From Porphyridium purpureum (taxonomy: Eukaryota; Rhodophyta; Bangiophyceae; Porphyridiales; Porphyridiaceae), in NCBI GenBank assembly GCA_008690995.1, contig VRMN01000001.1, positions 3,410,001-3,474,000 of the forward strand: a DNA stretch of 64,000 nucleotides, given 5' to 3'. The translations under genes were made by a program, and so were the position numbers. Under the pieces are notes generated by a model. That model was not told the DNA's origin. It did no database searches and worked only from the letters and a program-made list of their open reading frames with translations. Position 1 is the first letter of the stretch; each line of letters opens with the position of its first letter. Below, piece after piece: positions 31,240 to 39,109 of the stretch.

Positions 31240-33342
31240 ATGGTGGGAGCGACGAGCGTCCCGGCGCATGCGCAGCGTGGCGTTTGGCTGGAGAACGAGG
31301 AGAGCAATGTGGTAAGTGTTACAGGACCTGATGGAGGCAGACGCCGCTTCTTTCCCGTGCGCCCTCATGCGCCCAGCTCACAAGCGCAGGCACGCGTGAG
31401 CGGGAAGCGCGCAGTGGAAAGTATCCGGCTGTTCACGGGAAAGGACGCAGAGGCATCGTTGGACCAGCTCAGGCGCGAGCGCGCAGCGCACCAGGCAGGA
31501 GAGGATGGTAAGAATAGCTTGCCGCGCGCGAATCAAAATTCACATACCAATACCACGCGCGGTCGCCCGGATGCGCAAAGTCACAGACAGAATTTGTGGG
31601 TGGACACTTACCGGCCACGCTCGTTTGGTGATCTGTTGGGTGACTCGTTCACTAACCGCCAAATCTTGCGCTGGCTCATGGCATGGAAGGAATTCACGCT
31701 AGATAAAACTGGGGAGTGTGCTCGACCCCGTGACGGAATGGTGTTGATTTCTGGCTCGCCAGGTATTGGAAAGACGGCGCTGACACAAGTTCTGTGTGCG
31801 CACGTGGGGTTTCGTCCGTTCGAAGTGAATGCCAGCGATGTGCGCTCACGCTCTGAATTTGAAAACAAGGTGCTGCCCGCTCTCGAGTCGCGCTCCATTT
31901 TGTCGTCGCTCATTGCGGACCAAAACCTGCCGACGTGTGTCATTCTGGACGAACTGGACGGCGCTTGTGGCGGAGACCAAGGCGGTAGTTTGATATCTGC
32001 GCTGCTTCAAGTTCTTGGCGCCCCGCCTTCCACAGAAAGGCGTGGTGCGCGACGCCCGCAGAACGTTCCCATCATTGCGATTTGCAACGACGCGCGAGCA
32101 CGAGCCCTACGCCCGATCAAGGCGCGCGCGCCTCATTTTGAGTACGTCAAGCCAGACCGGAAAGATCTCGTGGCGAGGCTCGAACATATTATGAAGCGAG
32201 AGGAACTGCAGGTTGACCGCGCCATGCTCTTTTTGCTTTGCGACATGGCGGCGTGCGACGTGCGCTCTGCGCTAAACACCCTTCAACTGTTGCGATACGA
32301 TGCCATAGCAGACGCTCCCAATGCGAAGCCCATCGCAAGCTCAGGAACCGTGCTTTCAGCCGCCTCGCTTTTTTCCTGTCTCGGATGCAAGGACATTGCC
32401 GGAAATGTGTTCGGAACCTGGGACGCGATCTTTTCCGGTTCAGACACCCTTGAGCAGGCTCTTGATGCGGCAGACCTCGAGCTTGTAGTGAGTGGTTGCT
32501 TTGAAAATGCCAGCACCGCGCTCGCGAGCTCTGATCCGCGTCTTCAGCGTATTTCTGCGGCGTACGAAAGGCATGCAGAGCTTGATGCTCAATGGAGTGG
32601 GATTGCCGGATCCCCACAGACGCTGCGCCTAGCGGCATTATTTTACTCGCACTTCTGTGCGCGGCCGAATTCCGCACGGCGCTGGACATTGCCAATTATG
32701 GGTCACGCAAAGCGATCTGACGCGGATGACGTTGAACGCGAGTTTGATGCGTTCGAGCGCCAGTGCCGCGGAACCTTGGCTGCCCACGCCGCAAGCTTTC
32801 CGACCCGCACGGACTTGATCCTTGATTACGTGCCCTCGCTCCATTCCATCTGCGCGGAGCATGAGGGCATCAATCGCCTCGTGGAGCTTGGCAGGGCTGT
32901 GCAAGTGCTCTGCGCTCACGGAATTTCTATCAGCCCGATCGACAGCCTTACGTCAGAGTCGCTCGAAAAGGGCAACACTCATAAAAGGGTGTTTGTGTAT
33001 GATCCTGATCTCGATCGCATGGCACGCATCAACGACGGCGAAAGCAAAGCACGCTGTGATTCTCTGCAGACAACCCAGCCGTGCACACAAGCCCGGGAAC
33101 AAATCTGGCGAATGGCGAAAGTTGCCAGGAACGGTCGGGTATGCAACGATGAGCACGACAACACTTTGTCCGGAGAGGATGCGAAGTGGAGGGACAAATT
33201 CGTGTCCGCGCACGATTTTGCCCAAGCCGCCAAGATCATTCCGTGCCTGAGCACCCAATCCAGACGAAAAGTGGTTCTGACGTTCCATGAAGGCCACACT
33301 AACGCGGTAAAGAAAGCCATGGTTCTGCAGGACTTTCTTTGA
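31240..33342 (+). CDS. CTF18: CTF18-like clamp-loader large subunit
   Basis: 700 aa. The AAA+ ATPase core (about 120-370) opens with LWVDTYRPRSFGDLLGD and NRQILRWLMAWKEF, a combination typical of Ctf18 and not of RFC1 or Elg1. Walker A is GSPGIGKT (near 172), followed by NASDVRSRSEFENKV. Walker B is VILDELDGA (near 233), and sensor 1 is AICNDARARALRPIK. The sensor-2 region contains ACDVRSALNTLQLL. With Rfc2-5, Dcc1 and Ctf8, Ctf18 loads PCNA for leading-strand synthesis and cohesion. The C-terminal half is less conserved but has the usual helical collar length. It ends 30 bp from the convergent threonine aldolase stop. Confidence 0.9.
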   Translation: MVGATSVPAHAQRGVWLENEESNVVSVTGPDGGRRRFFPVRPHAPSSQAQARVSGKRAVESIRLFTGKDAEASLDQLRRERAAHQAGEDGKNSLPRANQNSHTNTTRGRPDAQSHRQNLWVDTYRPRSFGDLLGDSFTNRQILRWLMAWKEFTLDKTGECARPRDGMVLISGSPGIGKTALTQVLCAHVGFRPFEVNASDVRSRSEFENKVLPALESRSILSSLIADQNLPTCVILDELDGACGGDQGGSLISALLQVLGAPPSTERRGARRPQNVPIIAICNDARARALRPIKARAPHFEYVKPDRKDLVARLEHIMKREELQVDRAMLFLLCDMAACDVRSALNTLQLLRYDAIADAPNAKPIASSGTVLSAASLFSCLGCKDIAGNVFGTWDAIFSGSDTLEQALDAADLELVVSGCFENASTALASSDPRLQRISAAYERHAELDAQWSGIAGSPQTLRLAALFYSHFCARPNSARRWTLPIMGHAKRSDADDVEREFDAFERQCRGTLAAHAASFPTRTDLILDYVPSLHSICAEHEGINRLVELGRAVQVLCAHGISISPIDSLTSESLEKGNTHKRVFVYDPDLDRMARINDGESKARCDSLQTTQPCTQAREQIWRMAKVARNGRVCNDEHDNTLSGEDAKWRDKFVSAHDFAQAAKIIPCLSTQSRRKVVLTFHEGHTNAVKKAMVLQDFL

Positions 33343-33372
33343 AGAATAAAAGGGACAAATGGATCATCTTAT

Positions 33373-34530
33373 TCAGCAAAGCTTTCTCCACTCTTCTACC
33401 TTTTCGCACAAATATTGGACCTCATCTGCTCGTGTCGACCAACTACAAACAAACCTGTAGCATGCGAGAGGCTCACCCAGGTCCGGCTTCGATTGTGGGG
33501 TCAAAGCGATGTCGCCGGCTTGCCATGGATAAAACAAGATCCTCGGAATACAATTCCGCAAAAAATCGCCGAGGCGCACGGGCATCCTAAGAAACACCTC
33601 ATTTCCTGCCGGCAGACCCGTCGCGGATCTCCCAAACGCAAGATCCACTTCAAGTCCGACGCGGGATGACGTCTCAGGCCCGATCGTGACCGTCGCTGCC
33701 ACCAGATCTGCGGCCATTCTGTTGGCCTGTGCTGCGAGGTCCAGCCAAAGGTCATTCTCCAGCATCGCTACGGCCTGGGCGGCCAAGTAACGCATCTTCG
33801 GCGGCATCAGGCCGGCGCGCTTGGCGCGAGCCCTGAGATCTGGAAATCGACTGCATGCCTCGTTGAACAGCACGATTATCTCGCAACCCATGGCGCCAGT
33901 CTTTGTCAATCCAAGCGTGAGCACGTCGACGCCTGCGTCAACCAGTTCGGCGGCGCTGCTCCATCCGTTCTCCGGCTGAGCAAGCGCGTTTGCGATCCTT
34001 GCACCGTCGATGTGCACGAACAGGCCGTTTTGACTCGCTATGGCACACAATTCACGAAGCTGCGCCTTCGTATAACACGTGCCGTTCTCGCCGAGCATGG
34101 ACAGCGACAGCACGCGTGGCGGTGCCTCGTGCACAAAAGTACGATCCACGAGCGCCAGATGTCGGCGCAACACCTCGGCACTCACAGCCTCGGGCGGACA
34201 TCCGTGAAGCGGCGTCAGCCGAGCACCGCCTGTGTAGAACTCGACCGCGTTCCTCTCATCACAATAAATATGCGCCTGCGGGTGGCACAAAATAGCCTCG
34301 AGCGGCGAGCATAGCGAAGACAGTGCCAGCGCGTTCGCCGCGGTACCACATGCTACCAGCCAGAACTTGAGCGACGAAGTACCGAACACGCGTTCTAGCA
34401 GCACGCCCACCTCATGAGTCAAAGCATCGTCACCGTACGAGCGCACATTACCGAGCGCATTCGCTGACTCGAGCGCCCGCAACACGTGCGCGTGCGCCGG
34501 TGCGCTCGTGTCTGACAGAAAGTCGGCCAT
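33373..34530 (-). CDS. Low-specificity threonine aldolase (PLP, beta-eliminating lyase family)
   Basis: 385 aa. Fold type I PLP enzyme cleaving L-threonine or allo-threonine to glycine and acetaldehyde. Landmarks: MADFLSDTSAPAH at the N-terminus, YGDDALTHEVGVLLERVFG, the His/Asp/Arg motif VHIDGARIANAL, and the PLP lysine in LGLTKTGAMGCE near residue 215. Compared with the common motif order the N-terminal D-FRSDT is DFLSDT, so the fit is close but divergent. The C-terminal domain contains MPVRLGDFL. No targeting peptide is seen, so a cytosolic place is likely. It lies 97 bp from the next minus-strand gene upstream (stop at 34628), one of the tightest tandem spacings in the window. Confidence 0.88.
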   Translation of the reverse strand: MADFLSDTSAPAHAHVLRALESANALGNVRSYGDDALTHEVGVLLERVFGTSSLKFWLVACGTAANALALSSLCSPLEAILCHPQAHIYCDERNAVEFYTGGARLTPLHGCPPEAVSAEVLRRHLALVDRTFVHEAPPRVLSLSMLGENGTCYTKAQLRELCAIASQNGLFVHIDGARIANALAQPENGWSSAAELVDAGVDVLTLGLTKTGAMGCEIIVLFNEACSRFPDLRARAKRAGLMPPKMRYLAAQAVAMLENDLWLDLAAQANRMAADLVAATVTIGPETSSRVGLEVDLAFGRSATGLPAGNEVFLRMPVRLGDFLRNCIPRILFYPWQAGDIALTPQSKPDLGEPLACYRFVCSWSTRADEVQYLCEKVEEWRKLC

Positions 34531-34627
34531 GCGTTAAAAGGCGTTCGTTCTTTAGTTGATTGGCCGTGCCCCGAGAATCGAAATTACACTGAGCAACAAA
34601 GCTGGAATTAAAACAACAGATGGAACT

Positions 34628-36409
34628 TCAATCATCCAAACCGGGCGGTGGACTCATGATGTGCCGCGGCTGTTCGCCAATAACCTGGTCGACGAAAGGC
34701 GCGTTGTCATTCTTCTCATGCTCCGCGTTCCACGTCTTGTAAAATTGCTTCACGATATGAGTGTGCTGGTCCTTGAACTTGGTGCGGCTCTCTTCGTATT
34801 CACGTTTGAGCGTCTTGTTTGGATTCGAAATCGCGAAGAGGCGATTGGTTTTCTTCGGGTTGAGGTAGCGCGTGCGCAGCGCTAAGGCAGCAGGCTCGTC
34901 ATCGATCTTGAGCGGCCGCAAGAGGATATGAAAGAATAGGTGACCGTCGGCCTCGGTCGAGCGCAGCTCGGTGAAGACCTTCTCCTGCACCAAAAGCAGC
35001 TCCTTTTCCGACACCTGCAGCTTGCCATCGTTTTCAAAACAGCATTCTTGGAACACGGACGCAATGTACGAGAGAAGCTCAGAAATCGCAAAATCGCACT
35101 TACTGGTCACTTTTCCCAGGACCTCGCCGGCTGGAAGGTTCAGGATATTTTCCGTGACAACCTCGAGCTCAGAAAACTTGCGCTTGATCTTCGACTTCAT
35201 GGACATGCGCGAGGCGGCCTTGCACGTCTGCGTCTTCAAGATATGACCAAGCTTGAGCTCGATAAACGAGAATAGCATTGACTCCTCCATCGTAAAATAC
35301 CACTCTACGAAGGACTCGAACAGCCCCATCCATTCCAAAAAGGTGTCCATTTCTTTGTGCGACAAGTCATACACGCGCTTGGACATGCTGGTCAGCATAT
35401 AGTACAAGTCCTGAACTTCCCGCTTGATTGCGTTATGGAACAGCGAGAACAGGTCAGAAGTGTAGTCCCCCTTACCGTACGGCACGTAGCGTACAGACGG
35501 CTCACGGACTGCGCTTGTTTTCATTTGCTTGAAGCGGATTGACAGCGAGCGAGAATTCAAGTCGGTCTTGCTCGTGCTGGAACCTTGCGAGACCGTCACG
35601 TGCCTCGACGAGCCCATCCGAACCACTTTGACGTCCTTTCCATCCACCCCTGCGTGAGACATCAGTTTCTGCCTGGAGTTTTCAAGCTCGTCGTCACGCG
35701 AACCATACTTCGTCGGACTCTCCGGAAGGCTTTCCGACGTAAGCTTGAAAAACTCGCGCGAACTTCCACGCAAAGATGCAAGTCGCGTTGAGCCAGATGA
35801 TTTCGCTGAAAGCGGGGGTTGCGTTGCAGTAGCATCCGCTGGTGGCTTGCCCATTCGGAGCGAGCCAAGGCGTTGCACTGTCGAGCCCTTCTTACTTTCT
35901 TCAGCCTCTAAGCGGCTGAAGTCGTCGCTCGATTTACCGCGGATCGTCAGGTTGGTTCGCACAGAGTTCAGACGCCTGGGCTTGCTCGTCGACGCTTCTG
36001 CAGTTGTGATGGACGAGGGAAGCGCACCTTGAGCTGCCTGGCTAACGCCACTACTTCTGTTGGGCGCACGCGGCGAATCCGTAAGCGAGCCGTGTTCAAC
36101 CTTGTGCACGCCGCGGCGCGGCGATCCTTCCAATGCCTGCTCTTGTAAACCTTCGGAAGAGCCCTTCTGGTGCGCGACAGTGGCCGATTTATAACGAGGG
36201 CCCATGCCCCGCGAGGCGCCTGGCATCGTAGGCTCGGACTTTTCGCGCTGCAAGGTCCTCGGCGACGACCGTAGCTCGTCGTCATTGCTGTTCTTGAGCG
36301 CAATCCATTCTTGTCTTAGCTCATCGGATAGCTGCGCGATGCGCGCGTGCTCGCCCGCCCCATTCAAAGTCTGTGCTTTCGCCAATCGCGCAGGCCCATT
36401 CTGAGCCAT
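34628..36409 (-). CDS. Unknown protein, disordered N-half and helical (hemerythrin-like?) C-half, paralogue 1
   Basis: 593 aa. Residues 1-300 are Ser/Arg/Lys-rich and disordered, with many possible phosphosites. Residues about 310-545 are helical. They start SLFHNAIKREVQDLYYML and continue to FVEWYFTMEESMLFSFIE. This resembles the HHE/hemerythrin arrangement (H-x3-E helix, then a second helix ending EE-x-x-LF), but the expected second-helix His residues are replaced by Trp/Tyr, so metal binding is doubtful. The same two segments recur in the divergent gene at 39110-41863, making the pair paralogues. Function unknown; a regulatory scaffold is a guess. The CT-rich stretch at 36550-36592 is GA-rich in this gene's sense. 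Confidence 0.85.
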   Translation of the reverse strand: MAQNGPARLAKAQTLNGAGEHARIAQLSDELRQEWIALKNSNDDELRSSPRTLQREKSEPTMPGASRGMGPRYKSATVAHQKGSSEGLQEQALEGSPRRGVHKVEHGSLTDSPRAPNRSSGVSQAAQGALPSSITTAEASTSKPRRLNSVRTNLTIRGKSSDDFSRLEAEESKKGSTVQRLGSLRMGKPPADATATQPPLSAKSSGSTRLASLRGSSREFFKLTSESLPESPTKYGSRDDELENSRQKLMSHAGVDGKDVKVVRMGSSRHVTVSQGSSTSKTDLNSRSLSIRFKQMKTSAVREPSVRYVPYGKGDYTSDLFSLFHNAIKREVQDLYYMLTSMSKRVYDLSHKEMDTFLEWMGLFESFVEWYFTMEESMLFSFIELKLGHILKTQTCKAASRMSMKSKIKRKFSELEVVTENILNLPAGEVLGKVTSKCDFAISELLSYIASVFQECCFENDGKLQVSEKELLLVQEKVFTELRSTEADGHLFFHILLRPLKIDDEPAALALRTRYLNPKKTNRLFAISNPNKTLKREYEESRTKFKDQHTHIVKQFYKTWNAEHEKNDNAPFVDQVIGEQPRHIMSPPPGLDD

Positions 36410-36539
36410 CGCGAACCTCGTTCGTCCTCACAACCCCCTCACTCGCTTTCCCGCTGCCGCCCCGCCTTGTCACGAACTGGCAGCAGTCCTCTCCTCCAGG
36501 TCCGAGTTCAGGACTGCTGCTGTCGCTGCTGCGCTCAAT

Positions 36540-36592
36540 CTATCTATTTATCTATCTGTCGCTCTCTCTCTCTTTCTCTCTCTTTCCCACGA
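36540..36592. repeat. ATCT/CT-rich low-complexity tract
   Basis: Degenerate TATC repeats grading into a CT run. It is about 130-180 bp upstream of the minus-strand gene starting at 36409 and would read as GA/GATA on that gene's sense strand. Confidence 0.8.
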
Positions 36593-37005
36593 CGCACTTC
36601 GTTATGCTAGCGCTGCCGCTCGACGACAGTTCGCAGATGATATGCACACGCCCAGTGCACTGAATTTGGGCGGAAAAGCGTTCTCGACTGATTTCAACGA
36701 GAAACCGTGTCGTTTGCTTGACAAGCACCGAAAGCGATTGCGGATCTTTGGGATGTTCGCATCCGCGTGTTTTCATATGAACAACATGAACACGCGCACT
36801 TCGCACGTGCTTCAGCGATGCCACGCGCAAGGCACAGCCGGACACGCTGCGAGCAGGCGGTGCTCGCGGTACTCCTAGCTTGCGTGTCGGACGTCGCATT
36901 GTGGATAAACCGAGCCCACCAGGAATCTGTGTACAGAGCGCTGGTGCTCGGCTCAACGCTACAGCTGCATATGAGGTCGGAGGAAGGAGCGGTGGCGGAG
37001 GCGAG

Positions 37006-37052
37006 CGTGCGTACGTGCGTACGTGCGTACGTGCGTACGTGCGTACGTGCGT
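37006..37052. repeat. (GTGCGTAC)n tandem array
   Basis: Just under six perfect copies of an 8-bp unit. The unit contains TACGTG and alternates purine and pyrimidine throughout, so the array is a candidate Z-DNA former. It sits in a gene-poor region. Confidence 0.95.
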
Positions 37053-38347
37053 TGATCGGTATGAAAACCTGCCTTCGTGGTGTCCGGGAATAAAGGTGAC
37101 CGAAATAGATATGGCTGGGCGGTCGCGATCTCACCAGTCGAAATCTTTCATTGCGTCCATCGCACTCGAGCTTGTTGTGCACCCGCGCAGCGTCTGTTCT
37201 GGTCACAGAAGTATCTCGCCTTGAGCCTCACGCGGCCCGACCTGTTTCTTCCCTGCCATGAACATACAAACCAGCTGATTTGGTCGCCGTGTCCCCGCCA
37301 CATGCGTGCCAGCCGCGCGCGATGCTTTGTGAAAGGCATTTGTTTTGCTTGATCATGCGCAGGTTGCGTCACATTGAGCTGGCACGAGAGAATATCCATA
37401 CGCCGACACGCACCTATTTTCGGAAGCTCGCATCGTAAGCTGGATGGGGAAACCCGCGGGACAGCCGTCCGCAACTGAAGCAAGCCGGAAAAGCTGCCAA
37501 AAGGTGAGTCGAGTGGTCGGCTTTCTGCTCAGCTCTGCGCCCGCAAAGTTCCCGGTTATTTGACACATGGCGACTAGAAAGAATGATTGCGAGGCTGCAG
37601 ACTGGGCAATGAGTCTCTGCAAAGCGAGGCTTGAAGGCTTGCATCACCACTGGTGCTCGCGAGTTAGATCGGCAGAGTCGGGGACAGGTGTTCTGAAGCA
37701 GAAAGAAAGCAGTGGGGCTGTTTGTGACGGGAGTGCGATTCAGCCCAAGGCCGCCAGAAGCCATTACAGTTGCGTCCAGTGACCAAACGGGTCCTGATCG
37801 AGACCCATATATAACCAAGATGATAGAATGGGACGATACGGTGGCGGACGGCAGTGCGCTGGCCAACGTACAATTTCCCTGACACAGGGTTGGCCAGCGA
37901 TGACATGATGACGCTAACGCCGTGCATCTGCGATGCGAGGAGAGCCAACTATGTGGCCGAGCACCGGCGCGCATGCCAACGGAGGAACCCAGATCGCGCG
38001 CGCGACGTACAGCCGCAATGGGACCACCCTGTCTGTCCAACACTAGCTTTACACCGAAACCATCGCGTTTCGCCTGTAAACTGTGCCGTCAAGCTGCGAC
38101 CGGCACAGGCAAGCTCTGCGGCGTATCTACCACAGGCACGACAGGCACAACCTTGATCTGTGGCCAGTCTGTCAGTGCCCCCCGCACAACCCCGTTGAGC
38201 GCGTTATCGGCGCTTCGCGAGGGATACGTGCTGGCGCAACCCTGACTGCGACTGGACTCCTTGTGCGCGCGGCGCCACAGACACTGCTCATCCTCCCATA
38301 ACCGACCACAAAGCCGGCTCCCGCCTCGAACAGCAGCAGCGGCGCGC

Positions 38348-38354
38348 ACTGTAC
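38348..38354 (-). promoter_or_regulatory. Minus-oriented GTACAGT without a confident target
   Basis: ACTGTAC on the plus strand. The nearest confident minus-strand start downstream is 36409, about 1.9 kb away. It may mark a distant promoter with a spliced leader, an unrecognised gene, or chance. Confidence 0.3.
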
Positions 38355-38448
38355 TCTACCCTGTACACTTTATGTCTACATTGCAAGCCTATGAAGGAGC
38401 GAGCGCCAGAGCCACAGCGACAGCCACAGCCTCGGATTCAAAAAAAAT

Positions 38449-38958
38449 TCAGGCCGCCGCGCCGAATTCCGGCTTTGTCTTGTATTGGAAACCGCCCGTC
38501 TTGCTATGTCCTGCGGATGATGGACGCGCTGGTGCGCTGCTTTTGGCTTTTCCAATGTTTTCGTAGTCATCGGCTCGGTTTGAGGCAAGTGTAATTTGTG
38601 ATGACTTGATGACTTTAGGTGAATGATGATCCTGCTCTTCTATACATCGTGTGCGGGGCAGGGATACTCCAGATGTTTTCCGAGGATGTGGGTCGCGTTT
38701 TGGACTTTTATACACGACGCTCAAACGCTCGACGTGCACTTGGCCACACGAGCAGCTGTGCGGTGGTGACCTGCACGTCAAAGCGCGTGCCGCTGTGCGA
38801 AGCCCGTTCACGTCCAGACCTGGGGTCCGCGACAGAGCTCGTGCCCCGGGTGTAGTGGACTCGTACGTGCGACGGTAGTCCAGCGCAACGTGGTGCGCGC
38901 TGCCGCTCACGAGAAGCGAAACGGGCCAGTGGCGTGGTGCGTCGACATTGAACGGCAT
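38449..38958 (-). CDS. Hypothetical protein
   Basis: 169 aa from ATG 38958, not recognised. The N-terminal MPFNVDAPRHWPVSLLV and the Lys/Ser-rich C-terminus ending TGGFQYKTKPEFGAAA look protein-like. The middle is less convincing and Cys/Ser-rich. It is divergent from the 917-aa gene, with 151 bp between the two starts and no GTACAGT there. The frame stays open upstream to 39186, overlapping that gene, which weakens the case. It could be a real small gene or a chance frame. Confidence 0.3.
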   Translation of the reverse strand: MPFNVDAPRHWPVSLLVSGSAHHVALDYRRTYESTTPGARALSRTPGLDVNGLRTAARALTCRSPPHSCSCGQVHVERLSVVYKSPKRDPHPRKTSGVSLPRTRCIEEQDHHSPKVIKSSQITLASNRADDYENIGKAKSSAPARPSSAGHSKTGGFQYKTKPEFGAAA

Positions 38959-39109
38959 TCGGCGCCGGCCCTGCTTCACGGTGGTCGCCTGTTGGAAGCC
39001 CCTGTGCGTGCTTCTTTTGCAAAGTCGGGACTGAGCGTCTAGGATTTTGGCGGAAGGAATCATCCTCGCAAGGCGGCGCGCGGCCAGCAAGTCTAAAGAC
39101 AGCGAAAAG

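Larger units (their letters stand above)
36410..38448. other. Gene-poor 2 kb region
   Basis: No confident gene. It contains a CT/ATCT-rich stretch (36540-36592), an 8-bp tandem array at 37006-37052, and one minus-oriented GTACAGT at 38348. A possible tiny plus-strand gene sits at 37444-37782: ATG 37444 gives 20 codons up to a GTGAGT at 37504, and a downstream frame (ATG 37567) gives a Cys-rich 71 aa peptide with one C-x9-C spacing (NDCEAADWAMSLC). The evidence is too thin for a gene call. Confidence 0.4.

Noticed and set aside
37414-38043. 209-codon minus-strand frame in the gene-poor region
   Set aside because: No ATG-proximal conservation, atypical composition, no family match.
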